Shown one piece after another: positions 1 to 6,721 of a stretch of DNA of 7,864 nt. The translations under genes and the position numbers were made by a program. The DNA is from Oscillospiraceae bacterium (lineage in GTDB: Bacteria; Bacillota; Clostridia; Oscillospirales; Oscillospiraceae): the NCBI GenBank assembly GCA_031255955.1, contig JAIRRO010000044.1:1-7864 (forward strand), written 5' to 3'. A model generated the notes under the pieces. It worked only from the letters and a program-made list of their open reading frames with translations. It ran no database searches and had not been told where the DNA came from. Every line of letters starts with the position of its first letter. The stretch's first letter is position 1.

Positions 1-405
1 GAGTATCACTCTGAATACAGACCAATAGAAACAACACGACACACACAGCTATCCGACAGGATGACGCTGCATTACTTTGAAATACGCAAGCTGCCGGATA
101 CTCCGAATAAGAACGATGAATTACAGCTATTCCTATCACTGTTCGGCGCACGAACAGAAGCGGACTTAAAATAACTTGAATCGATGGAGGTAACAATCGG
201 GAATCAAGCAATAGGAGCATACCGTGAGATCGTAGTATCGCCGGAGTTCAAGGAGGTTGAGCGTCTGCGTCGCGAGGCGCTCAGCAACGAGGCGTCCGCG
301 TTGGAGCATGCCCGGCGTAAGGAAGCCGAAAAATGGCACGATATTGTCTCAGATCAAGCAGCCGAAATAGCCCGTCTCAAATCATTGCTAAACGGCAAAG
401 AATAA
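1..405 (+). pseudogene. PD-(D/E)XK (Rpn-like) nuclease/transposase family gene, 3' part, broken by an in-frame stop
   Basis: Reading frame 1 is open from the window edge to a TAA at 172-174, then continues in the same frame to a TAA at 403-405. The first part has the segment LSDRMTLHYFEIRKLP followed by ELQLFLSLFGARTEADLK, which I recognise as the C-terminal region of the PD-(D/E)XK nuclease family transposases (PDDEXK_2/Rpn type). The second part (LESMEV, then YREIVVSPEFKEVERLR and a charged, coiled-coil-like tail) is the usual ending of the same family. Only one codon separates them, so the simplest reading is a nonsense change (for example AAA to TAA) in one gene. The ATG at 184 has no SD in front of it, which argues against a separate small gene. 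The catalytic N-terminal part lies outside the window. Such genes are often multicopy and decay readily. The family call comes from remembered sequence patterns. Confidence 0.72.
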
Positions 406-411
406 TACCGG

Positions 412-437
412 GGGCGGGGAGATGACAACCCCCGCCC
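412..437 (+). terminator. GC-rich hairpin after the nuclease pseudogene, possible terminator
   Basis: GGGCGGGG at 412-419 pairs perfectly with CCCCGCCC at 430-437 around a 10-nt loop, starting 6 nt after the pseudogene stop. The position suits a transcription terminator, but the downstream sequence (TGCTCTCGTCCTC) is not a clear T tract. It could instead be a repeat end or a transcript-stabilising hairpin. Confidence 0.45.
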
Positions 438-587
438 TGCTCTCGTCCTCGGGGGGATTCCACGAGGTGGACGTCCGCGCCACCCTTTAGTCGTTTCTAT
501 CCTTCTCGAGGCTTAGTGTAACCGATGTTTTTGATAGACAGTTAAATACGCAATTTTCGCCCCAAATAACCTCCGCGCGATTTCCTG

Positions 588-616
588 TTGCAATTTCAAT
601 TCAAAAGTGTTAGAAT
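588..616 (+). promoter_or_regulatory. Predicted SigA-type extended -10 promoter for recJ-rel
   Basis: A -35-like TTGCAA at 588-593 is separated by 17 nt from TAGAAT at 611-616. The -10 matches the consensus at 5 of 6 positions and is preceded by TG one base upstream (608-609), making it an extended -10. The predicted start of transcription is near A623, giving a leader of about 48 nt before recJ. The surrounding DNA is AT-richer than the genes on both sides. The rest of the gap (438-587) shows no convincing gene, only short imperfect hairpins. Confidence 0.65.
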
Positions 617-636
617 ACTTTCATAGCAGAGTGAGA

Positions 637-664
637 GCGGAGAGAGCCGCTTTGCGGCGGGGAG
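637..664 (+). promoter_or_regulatory. recJ leader hairpins and ribosome binding site
   Basis: GCCGC at 646-650 and GCGGC at 654-658 form a 5-bp hairpin with a TTT loop directly before the SD-like GGGGAG at 659-664, which lies 6 nt from the ATG at 671. The same CCGC (647-650) could pair instead with GCGG at 637-640, so two mutually exclusive small hairpins are possible. The SD supports the ATG at 671 as the recJ start. A regulatory role for the hairpins is only a possibility. Confidence 0.5.
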
Positions 665-670
665 TATTTT

Positions 671-2410
671 ATGCGCTTTGATGAATGGTTAATAAGAGGC
701 TTTGACAGGGACGCGGCTATCGGATTATGCAGGCGGGGCATTAACCCGCTGTCGGCTGTTTTTATGTGCTCGCGAGGGCTGACGGAATATGACGACGCGA
801 TTAATTTCGTCACCGCCAAGCCTTCTGATATACACGACCCATTGCTGATGGACGATATGCAGCAGGCGGTGGAGCGTATCGAACGCGCCCTGAGCGACGG
901 CGAAAAAATTGTTGTTTACGGCGATTATGACGTGGACGGTATGACCTCCTCCGCCTTGATGCAGAGCTATTTGCGCTCGCGCGGGGCGGACTGCGAGGTG
1001 TATATACCGGGTAGAGCCGAGGAGGGCTACGGATTAAATTGCGCGGCGCTGGAACAGCTTTGGGCGGGCGGCGCGAAGCTTGTTGTCACTGTGGACTGCG
1101 GCATCACCGCCGTGGAGGAAGCGGCGTTCGCCGAAAAGCTCGGGCTGGAGCTTGTAATCACCGACCACCACGAATGTAAAGACGAGCTTCCGCGCGCCGC
1201 CGCCGTCGTCGATCCCAAAAGACCGGACAGCGCCTATCCCTTCCACCCGCTCGCCGGTGTGGGCGTGGCGTTTAAGCTTGTGTGCGCGATGGAGCGCGAT
1301 AAAACAGCCGGGGAGCTGCTTGAAAAATACGGAGACTTGGTTGCCCTCGGCACGATTGCGGACGTTATGCCCGTCATCGGAGAGAATAGGGCGCTTGTGC
1401 GCGCCGGACTCAGTAAGCTTTCGCGCAATCCGCGCCCGGGACTGCTTGCCTTGATGCGGGCGTCCGGCACGCTGCCGCGCGACGTCAACTCAGCCGCCAT
1501 CGGATTCACCATCGCCCCGCGGCTTAACGCCGCCGGACGTATGGGCTGCGCGCAGCTATCCGTCGATATTTTGCTTACAGAAGACGCGGACGAGGCGGAA
1601 CGTCTGACGCACGAGCTGTGCGAGCTGAACAACCGCCGCCGCGAGCTGGAGGGCGGCATCTTCGCCGAGGTGGAGGAACGCATGCGCGGCGTCCGCCCCG
1701 ACGGACCGATAGTAATGTCCGGTGAAAACTGGTTTAACGGCGTTATGGGTATCGTCGCGGCGCGCACGTCCGAGCGCTGGATGTGCCCCGCGATTATGAT
1801 AAATATGGACGAGGACGGCGTCGGGCGCGGTTCCTGCCGCAGTATCGGTCCGTTTAAGATGTATTCCGCCCTGCAAAAGTGCTGCGATTTGCTGATAAAT
1901 TACGGCGGACACGAGATGGCGGCGGGCATTACAATTTCGCGCGATAATATCGATGAGCTGCGCCGACGTATGTCGGAGATTTATCACAGCGAGGTGGAAA
2001 CGCACCCCGCCCCCACGCTGTTTCTGGATTTTGAGGTCAAAAAGCCGCGTCTGCTGTCCATCGCGAATGTGCGGGCGCTGTCACAGCTGGAGCCGTTCGG
2101 CAGCGGAAATCTGCCGCCGCATATGGTTCTCCGCGAGGCGCGCGTCGCGTATATCGCGCCCGTCGGCGGCGGCAAGCACACGCGTCTGCGCGTTGAAAAA
2201 GCCGATGTGTCGTTAGACTGCATCTTTTTTGCCGCAGAGGCTGATTCGCTTAATATCGGCGAGGGCGATGATGTTGACGTCGCGTTTGCCCCGCAGCTCA
2301 ACGAATTTCGCGGGCGGCGCAGCGTTCAGTTGCACGTCATTGATATATGCCGCACGGACGCCACGCGCATCGTGAAGCATCCGGGCGGCGCGCCGGATAT
2401 GGTGAAATGA
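671..2410 (+). CDS. recJ: Single-stranded-DNA-specific exonuclease RecJ
   Basis: This 579-residue protein is a DHH-superfamily phosphoesterase that degrades single-stranded DNA 5' to 3' in recombination and repair, using metal ions. Visible motifs, in order: GDYDVDG at 84-90, VDCG at 141-144, the name-giving DHH at 165-167, GTIADVMPV at 227-235, the RLNAAGRMG region at 284-292, and the DHHA1-domain motif GGHEMAAG at 412-419. The C-terminal part from about 460 (FLDFEV onward, with LEPFGSGNLPP) matches the RecJ OB-fold region. The length is close to the compact E. coli-type enzyme and shorter than the long Bacillus form, which has an extra C-terminal domain. The ATG start is supported by GGGGAG 6 nt upstream. 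Its TGA overlaps the start of rel by 4 nt, so the two are probably co-transcribed and translationally coupled. All recognisable catalytic motifs are intact. Confidence 0.96.
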   Translation: MRFDEWLIRGFDRDAAIGLCRRGINPLSAVFMCSRGLTEYDDAINFVTAKPSDIHDPLLMDDMQQAVERIERALSDGEKIVVYGDYDVDGMTSSALMQSYLRSRGADCEVYIPGRAEEGYGLNCAALEQLWAGGAKLVVTVDCGITAVEEAAFAEKLGLELVITDHHECKDELPRAAAVVDPKRPDSAYPFHPLAGVGVAFKLVCAMERDKTAGELLEKYGDLVALGTIADVMPVIGENRALVRAGLSKLSRNPRPGLLALMRASGTLPRDVNSAAIGFTIAPRLNAAGRMGCAQLSVDILLTEDADEAERLTHELCELNNRRRELEGGIFAEVEERMRGVRPDGPIVMSGENWFNGVMGIVAARTSERWMCPAIMINMDEDGVGRGSCRSIGPFKMYSALQKCCDLLINYGGHEMAAGITISRDNIDELRRRMSEIYHSEVETHPAPTLFLDFEVKKPRLLSIANVRALSQLEPFGSGNLPPHMVLREARVAYIAPVGGGKHTRLRVEKADVSLDCIFFAAEADSLNIGEGDDVDVAFAPQLNEFRGRRSVQLHVIDICRTDATRIVKHPGGAPDMVK

Positions 2411-4611
2411 TGTCCGGCGGGTCTGACGAGCTTTATGGATATCTGGAGGACTCTGTGCGCGCGTACAATCCCACGGCGGATTTTGCGCGGCTGCGCGCGG
2501 CGTATGATTTCGCGGCTCGCGGACATATGGGTCAATTTCGGCGGGACGGCTCGCCATATGTCACGCATCCGCTTGAAACGGCGGGTATCGCCGCCGATAT
2601 GGGGCTGGACGACGATTCCCTTATCGCCGCGCTGCTGCACGACTGCATAGAAGATACCACGGCGACGCGCGAGGATATAGAGCGCCTGTTCGGCGCGGCG
2701 GTCGCCGACATCGTAGAGGGCGTGACGAAGCTCACCCGCGTGCAATATACCAGCAAAGAAGACGAGCAGATGGAGAATCTGCGAAAAATGCTTATGGCTA
2801 TGGCTCGCGACATTCGGGTCATCCTGATTAAAATCGCCGACAGACTTCACAATATGAGAACCATGGAATATCAAACCCCGGAGAAGCAGCGCGAAAAATC
2901 GATGGAAACCATGGAGATTTACGCACCGATAGCCCACAGACTCGGTATGCAGCGGATAAAATGGGAGCTTGAGGATTTATCCCTGCGCTATCTGGACAAG
3001 GAAGCCTATTACAGCATCCAAGCCGGTCTGCTTGCCCGCGAGCGTGAAAACGCGTCCTTCTTCGTCTCGACAGAGGAGCGCATACGCGAGCGCCTGCACG
3101 ACGGCGGCGGTAACGGCAGCGGTACCGGTAACGGAGAAGTATACGGACGCATAAAGCACATATACAGCATATATCGAAAAATGGAGGCGCAGAGCAAGAC
3201 CTTTGACGAGGTGCTTGATCTCTACGCCTTTCGCGTTGTCGTGGATACCATAGCGGAGTGTTATTACGCGCTGGGGCATATCCACGAGATTTTTCGCCCC
3301 ATCCCCGGGCGCTTTAAGGATTACATCACAACGCCCAAGCCGAACGGCTATCAAAGCCTGCACACAACGGTAATCGGCGGAGAGGGCATACCGTTTGAGG
3401 TTCAAATCCGCACGCGGGAGATGCATCGCGTCGCCGAATACGGCGTAGCCGCGCACTGGAAATACAAGGACGGCATCACGGCGAAAAGCAGCGACGAGGA
3501 TAAATTCGCGTGGATTCGCCGCCTCTTGGAATCGCAGCAGGATTCCGACGCGCAGGAGTTTTATCAATCGCTGCACACGGATATGTTTGCCGACGAGGTG
3601 TTTGTGTTTACGCCCAAGGGCGACGTTATAAATCTACCGGCGGGGGCGACGCCCATCGACTTTGCCTACAGCATACACTCCGCCATCGGCAACCGGATGA
3701 CAGGGGCAAAGGTCAACGGGCGCATAGTGCCGTATTCACATTCGCTGCAAAACGGGGACATTGTGGAGGTTCTGACCTCAAACGCGTCAAAGGGACCCTC
3801 GCGCGATTGGCTCGGCATTATTAAAAGTCCGGAGGCGCGGAACAAAATCCGCCAATGGTTCAAAAAGGAAAAGCGCGAGGAAAACATCGTACACGGCAGG
3901 GTTGCCCTCGATTCCGAGCTGCGGCGGGCGAATTTGCGCCTTGTGGACGTCCTGCGGGAGGATACGCTGCCGCGTGTGTTGGAAAAGCTCTCGTTCCCGA
4001 CGGCGGACGACCTTCTGGCGGCGATTGGCTATGGCGGCATTTCCGCGCAAAAGGCGGTTAATAAAATCCGCGACGATATTTTTGTCGCCGCGCGCAACCG
4101 CCGCCGCGACGAAACGGAGCTGTCATTCGGCGATTCCAAACCCGCAAGGCATCGCAATCCCGTCTCCGGCGTCGTCGTTGAGGGGCTGGAGAACTGCCTT
4201 GTAAAATTCGCGAAATGCTGCGCCCCCGTGCCGGGCGACGCCGTCGTGGGCTTCATCACGCGCGGCTTCGGCGTATCGGTGCATCGCGGGGACTGCCAGA
4301 ACTATATGAAGTCGCGCGGCGACCCCGACGAAGCCGGGCGCTGGGTAAACGTCGAATGGGCAAACTCCGACAGCGATATTTATTACACGGCGCTTTCCGT
4401 CACGGCGAACACGCGCGACGGGCTTGTTATGGATATTTCGGCGGCGATGGGCGCGATGAAAATAAAAATGACGTCCTTTTCCGCACGGGACACGGGCGGG
4501 ACGACGGATGTGGCTATGACCATAGAGGTTAAAAACAGCGAGGAGCTGTCCGCCGCTATGTCGCGTCTGCGCGGAATTCGCGGGATACGCGAGGTGCGCC
4601 GCGGGGAATAA
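2407..4611 (+). CDS. rel: Bifunctional (p)ppGpp synthetase/hydrolase (RelA/SpoT family, Rel)
   Basis: Rel makes and degrades the alarmone (p)ppGpp and controls the stringent response. From the ATG at 2407 it has 734 residues, typical of long Firmicute Rel. Domains: HD hydrolase with THPLE at 53-57, LLHDCIEDT at 76-84 and ADRLHN at 144-149; synthetase from about 247 with YSIYRKM, RFKDYI at 302-307, NGYQSLHT at 313-320 and EVQIRT at 331-336; TGS from about 397 (DEVFVFTPKG); zinc-finger-like region with CC at 604-605 and H627/C630; ACT from about 660. The RFKD motif is the form found in bifunctional enzymes rather than the EXDD of synthetase-only RelA, and the HD residues are intact. The frame is open upstream to 2347, but that would place more than 20 residues inside recJ. 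The ATGA overlap at 2407-2410 fits coupling; the SD is weak, and ATG 2410 is an alternative. A glycine-rich stretch at 233-243 is unusual. No apt gene lies between recJ and rel, unlike in Bacillus. Confidence 0.96.
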   Translation: MMSGGSDELYGYLEDSVRAYNPTADFARLRAAYDFAARGHMGQFRRDGSPYVTHPLETAGIAADMGLDDDSLIAALLHDCIEDTTATREDIERLFGAAVADIVEGVTKLTRVQYTSKEDEQMENLRKMLMAMARDIRVILIKIADRLHNMRTMEYQTPEKQREKSMETMEIYAPIAHRLGMQRIKWELEDLSLRYLDKEAYYSIQAGLLARERENASFFVSTEERIRERLHDGGGNGSGTGNGEVYGRIKHIYSIYRKMEAQSKTFDEVLDLYAFRVVVDTIAECYYALGHIHEIFRPIPGRFKDYITTPKPNGYQSLHTTVIGGEGIPFEVQIRTREMHRVAEYGVAAHWKYKDGITAKSSDEDKFAWIRRLLESQQDSDAQEFYQSLHTDMFADEVFVFTPKGDVINLPAGATPIDFAYSIHSAIGNRMTGAKVNGRIVPYSHSLQNGDIVEVLTSNASKGPSRDWLGIIKSPEARNKIRQWFKKEKREENIVHGRVALDSELRRANLRLVDVLREDTLPRVLEKLSFPTADDLLAAIGYGGISAQKAVNKIRDDIFVAARNRRRDETELSFGDSKPARHRNPVSGVVVEGLENCLVKFAKCCAPVPGDAVVGFITRGFGVSVHRGDCQNYMKSRGDPDEAGRWVNVEWANSDSDIYYTALSVTANTRDGLVMDISAAMGAMKIKMTSFSARDTGGTTDVAMTIEVKNSEELSAAMSRLRGIRGIREVRRGE

Positions 4612-5215
4612 CCGCCGCGCCCGAATACCGCAGCCGCGCGCGCACAGCGCCGCCGACGAGACACGCCGCCGCAAGCAGCAGCGTCGGATTGCCCGAAACG
4701 CGCAATAACACCGCGCCGAAAAATATAAGCGCCGTGCCGAACGCCGCCGTTAAAACAGAGCGCGTCGTCTCCGCCGCGTCAATCCCGAAGAGATACGCCA
4801 CGGCGGCAAACACCGCCCTGCCGCCGTCCAACGGGAACACCGGCAGCATATTAAACACCGCGAAAATTAAACTCAGTCCCGCTAATCTGTACGCCGAATC
4901 GACGCCGAATATCCGCCCGAACAGCGACGATATGAGCGCCAAGACAAGGCTGGCGACGGGACCCGCCATCGCCGTGATTATCTCGCCGCCATAGCTGAGG
5001 TTGTCGTATTCCATTGCCACGCCGGTGAGGCATATGCGAATTTCGCCCGCCGTCCCGCCGCACAGCCTGAGCGCGGCGTAATGCCCCAGCTCGTGAATCA
5101 GCACGGCGACGGCGCACAGCAGGGCAAGCTCCCACGCGCCGAGAATAAAAATTATTGCCGGTAAAAGCGCCGCCGCCGGTGTAACGCGCAGCGCCGGCGG
5201 CGTAATGCGTATCAT
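4556..5215 (-). CDS. M50 family site-2-type intramembrane metalloprotease, SpoIVFB-like
   Basis: This 219-residue membrane protein has the zinc-protease motif HELGH at 41-45 inside a hydrophobic segment and the second M50 motif NMLPVFPLDGGR at 122-133, where D130 is the expected third zinc ligand. Further hydrophobic stretches lie at about 16-40, 80-100, 112-125, 134-145, 155-172 and 178-192, so it is polytopic. Layout and length fit the SpoIVFB-type group, which cleaves membrane-bound substrates such as pro-sigmaK in Bacillus, but without the C-terminal CBS domain of Bacillus SpoIVFB. Whether this organism sporulates cannot be seen here, so the substrate is unknown. Its ATG overlaps the stop of the upstream gene as ATGA, and no good SD is visible, so translational coupling is likely. 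The last 18 codons and stop lie opposite the end of rel (56-nt convergent overlap), giving a basic tail that may not be conserved. Confidence 0.9.
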   Translation of the reverse strand: MIRITPPALRVTPAAALLPAIIFILGAWELALLCAVAVLIHELGHYAALRLCGGTAGEIRICLTGVAMEYDNLSYGGEIITAMAGPVASLVLALISSLFGRIFGVDSAYRLAGLSLIFAVFNMLPVFPLDGGRAVFAAVAYLFGIDAAETTRSVLTAAFGTALIFFGAVLLRVSGNPTLLLAAACLVGGAVRARLRYSGAAVIPRGAPRVSREFRADAT

Positions 5216-5712
5216 ATCGCGTATGGCGTTCCAGCGGGCATCATATAGTCCGCGTAATCGCGGGACGCCGCCATAAACGCCGACAGCGCGGCGTCGGACA
5301 GCTCAGGCAGTTCGGGCAGTTCAGCCGAAATATCCGGCGTGACGTCCGGCTCCGGCGTGTTTTCGATGTGCGCGGGCTCGCGTGGAGGCTCCCCCTCCGG
5401 AGGCGTCGACCGGAACGCCACGGTCCACGCCTCGCCGAGCGCCTCTGTAAAGGCGCGCTCCCCGGATAAGCCTTCGCCGAGCGCCGCCAGCGCGGCGCGA
5501 TAATTAAAGCTTTCGCTGAGCTTATCCCCGACGGCGGCGGAAAGGTTCGGGAACACATAGCGCGCCGCCACGGCTATTAAAATAGCGGCGGCGGCTATCG
5601 TGAGCTTGGAAACGCGCCGCCCCTCGCGGGCGTCGCCCCGCGCGCCCGCGTATGACGCGCGCCGCCGCGGCGTGTGCGCCGTCCTGTATCGCCCGTCGCG
5701 ATATTCATCCAT
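5212..5712 (-). CDS. Single-pass membrane protein, possible truncated SpoIVFA/M23-like partner of the M50 protease
   Basis: From the ATG at 5712 the product has 166 residues: a basic N-terminal region (1-35, rich in Arg), one transmembrane segment at about 36-52, an amphipathic region (SFNYRAALAALGEGLSGE, around 68-85), then a Pro/Glu-rich linker (about 103-140) and a short tail. Basic head, one membrane span and external linker are what precedes the LytM/M23-like domain in SpoIVFA-type proteins and related clostridial membrane peptidases, and the gene sits directly before an M50 protease. No M23 motif follows; the gene ends with a TGA overlapping the next ATG by 4 nt. It may therefore be a reduced anchor or regulator of the protease. 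The frame is open up to 5826, but the ATG at 5712 has GGAGGG about 10 nt upstream (5723-5728), while earlier starts would overlap the ROK gene. The family link is inferred from layout and context. Confidence 0.68.
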   Translation of the reverse strand: MDEYRDGRYRTAHTPRRRASYAGARGDAREGRRVSKLTIAAAAILIAVAARYVFPNLSAAVGDKLSESFNYRAALAALGEGLSGERAFTEALGEAWTVAFRSTPPEGEPPREPAHIENTPEPDVTPDISAELPELPELSDAALSAFMAASRDYADYMMPAGTPYAI

Positions 5713-5715
5713 TGA

Positions 5716-5743
5716 TGTGTCACCCTCCGTTTTTAATGACACA
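5716..5743 (-). promoter_or_regulatory. Inverted repeat enclosing the ribosome binding site of the small membrane protein gene
   Basis: On the minus strand TGTGTCA (5743-5737) and TGACACA (5722-5716) are perfect 7-bp inverted arms around a 14-nt loop that contains the SD GGAGGG (5728-5723). The 3' arm ends 3 nt before the ATG at 5712. In a transcript coming from the ROK gene this could fold into a hairpin presenting the SD in its loop. It could also be a protein-binding site. A similar repeat surrounds the ROK start region. Confidence 0.45.
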
Positions 5744-5779
5744 GTGTATGTCCGCGCGGCGGGATTTATGCGCGGGGTT

Positions 5780-6721
5780 TCAGATGCGAAGCAGCTCGGC
5801 GGCGCCGATGATGCCGAAATCCTCACCCAGCTCCGCCGTCTTGAATGTCACGGGCATACCCGCTTTATCAAAGCTATCAAAACCCGCGCGCACCATATCC
5901 AGCAGCGGCAGATCCATATTCAACAAGCCGCCGCCGAAAACAAAGCAGTCGATATTCAAGGTGATGTATAGATTAAACAGCCAAACCGCCATATATAGCG
6001 TCATTTGGTCGATGGCGCGCCGCGCGAGCTTATCACCGCTTTTCCAGCCCTCCGCGATTTGAACCGTGGAAAACGGCTCGGTAAGCTCGGTTTTTTCCCC
6101 GTCCTCTATCCATTTGCGGATATGAATCGGTATGCGCGACGCGGAGGCATAAGCGGAAACGCAGCCGCGGTTGCCGCAGCCGCATTCGGGACCCTCTCCG
6201 GGGGTGACTATCATATGCCCGCTCTCGCCCGAAAAGCCGTAGCTGCCGCGAAACAGCCGCCCGCCGATGATTATTCCGGAGGAAATGCCCGTACTCATCA
6301 GGCAGTACAGCATATTTTCATAGCCGCGCCCCGCGCCGAAGCGATGCTCCGCCAGCGCCCCGGCGTGCATATCGTTCCCCACGGCGACGGGGATTCCGCC
6401 CAGTCCGCGCGTTAGATATTCCGGCGCGGGGAAATCGTGGATAAGCGGCAGGTTTGCCGTTCTGATGATGAATCCGTCGGACGCGCGCACGAAACTCGGC
6501 ATACCGATACCGACGCCGCGCAGCTCACGCGTATCGACGCCGGACTCCGCGCACAGCACGTTGATGTTGCCGATCACCTGATCGAAAAACGCCTCCGGCG
6601 GCAGCTTCGTATCCGAAAAATGACGGCTGCGCCCGACGATTTCCCCCTGTGCGTTAAACAGTCCGTATGCCGTTTTTGTCCCGCCGACATCAATGCCGAC
6701 GCTGTATTCCCTCGCCTTCAA
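5780..6721 (-). CDS. ROK family protein, probable sugar kinase (glucokinase/N-acetylhexosamine kinase-like)
   Basis: ROK kinases phosphorylate hexoses or amino sugars with ATP in the cytoplasm. Using the TTG at 6721 (313 residues), the phosphate-binding motif DVGGTKT is at 11-17, the probable catalytic aspartate D117 lies in VGNDMHAGALAE, and the ROK zinc motif is GESGHM with H169 followed by CGCGNRGC (C180, C182, C187). A GGG turn lies at 263-265. There is no N-terminal helix-turn-helix, so it is a kinase-type member and not a NagC/XylR-type repressor. The phosphate-binding loop reads STGISSG instead of the common GTGIGGG, and the residue after GC-V is S where many members have E; the substrate cannot be called. 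Start: AGGAGG at 6735-6730 is only 2 nt from the in-frame GTG at 6727 but 8 nt from the TTG at 6721, which I prefer; the GTG would give 315 residues. It is probably the first gene of the block with the membrane protein and M50 genes. Confidence 0.88.
   Translation of the reverse strand: MKAREYSVGIDVGGTKTAYGLFNAQGEIVGRSRHFSDTKLPPEAFFDQVIGNINVLCAESGVDTRELRGVGIGMPSFVRASDGFIIRTANLPLIHDFPAPEYLTRGLGGIPVAVGNDMHAGALAEHRFGAGRGYENMLYCLMSTGISSGIIIGGRLFRGSYGFSGESGHMIVTPGEGPECGCGNRGCVSAYASASRIPIHIRKWIEDGEKTELTEPFSTVQIAEGWKSGDKLARRAIDQMTLYMAVWLFNLYITLNIDCFVFGGGLLNMDLPLLDMVRAGFDSFDKAGMPVTFKTAELGEDFGIIGAAELLRI

Noticed and set aside
184..405. Independent 73-residue gene
   Set aside because: No SD before the ATG, and the frame continues directly from the upstream family sequence after one stop codon; better read as the 3' part of a broken gene.
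438..587. Hidden small RNA or riboswitch before recJ
   Set aside because: Only short imperfect hairpins are seen, most of the region lies upstream of the predicted promoter, and no known riboswitch core is recognisable.
1234..1767. Minus-strand reading frame of 177 codons inside recJ
   Set aside because: Ser/Arg/Pro-rich translation without recognisable domains, and fully opposite conserved RecJ motifs.
2347..2406. Upstream ATG at 2347 as the rel start
   Set aside because: It would add 20 residues encoded inside recJ and not resembling Rel; the ATGA start at 2407 gives the usual family length.
2326..3576. Long minus-strand reading frames opposite rel (2326-2937 and 2977-3576)
   Set aside because: Low-complexity, Arg/His/Ala-rich translations without motifs, opposite a gene with all its domains intact; typical shadows in GC-rich DNA.
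4123..4674. Minus-strand reading frame of 183 codons at the end of rel
   Set aside because: Arg/Ala-rich shadow overlapping both rel and the well-supported M50 gene in a different frame.
5713..5826. Upstream start at 5826 for the small membrane protein
   Set aside because: It would overlap the 3' end of the ROK gene and lacks the good SD seen before the ATG at 5712.
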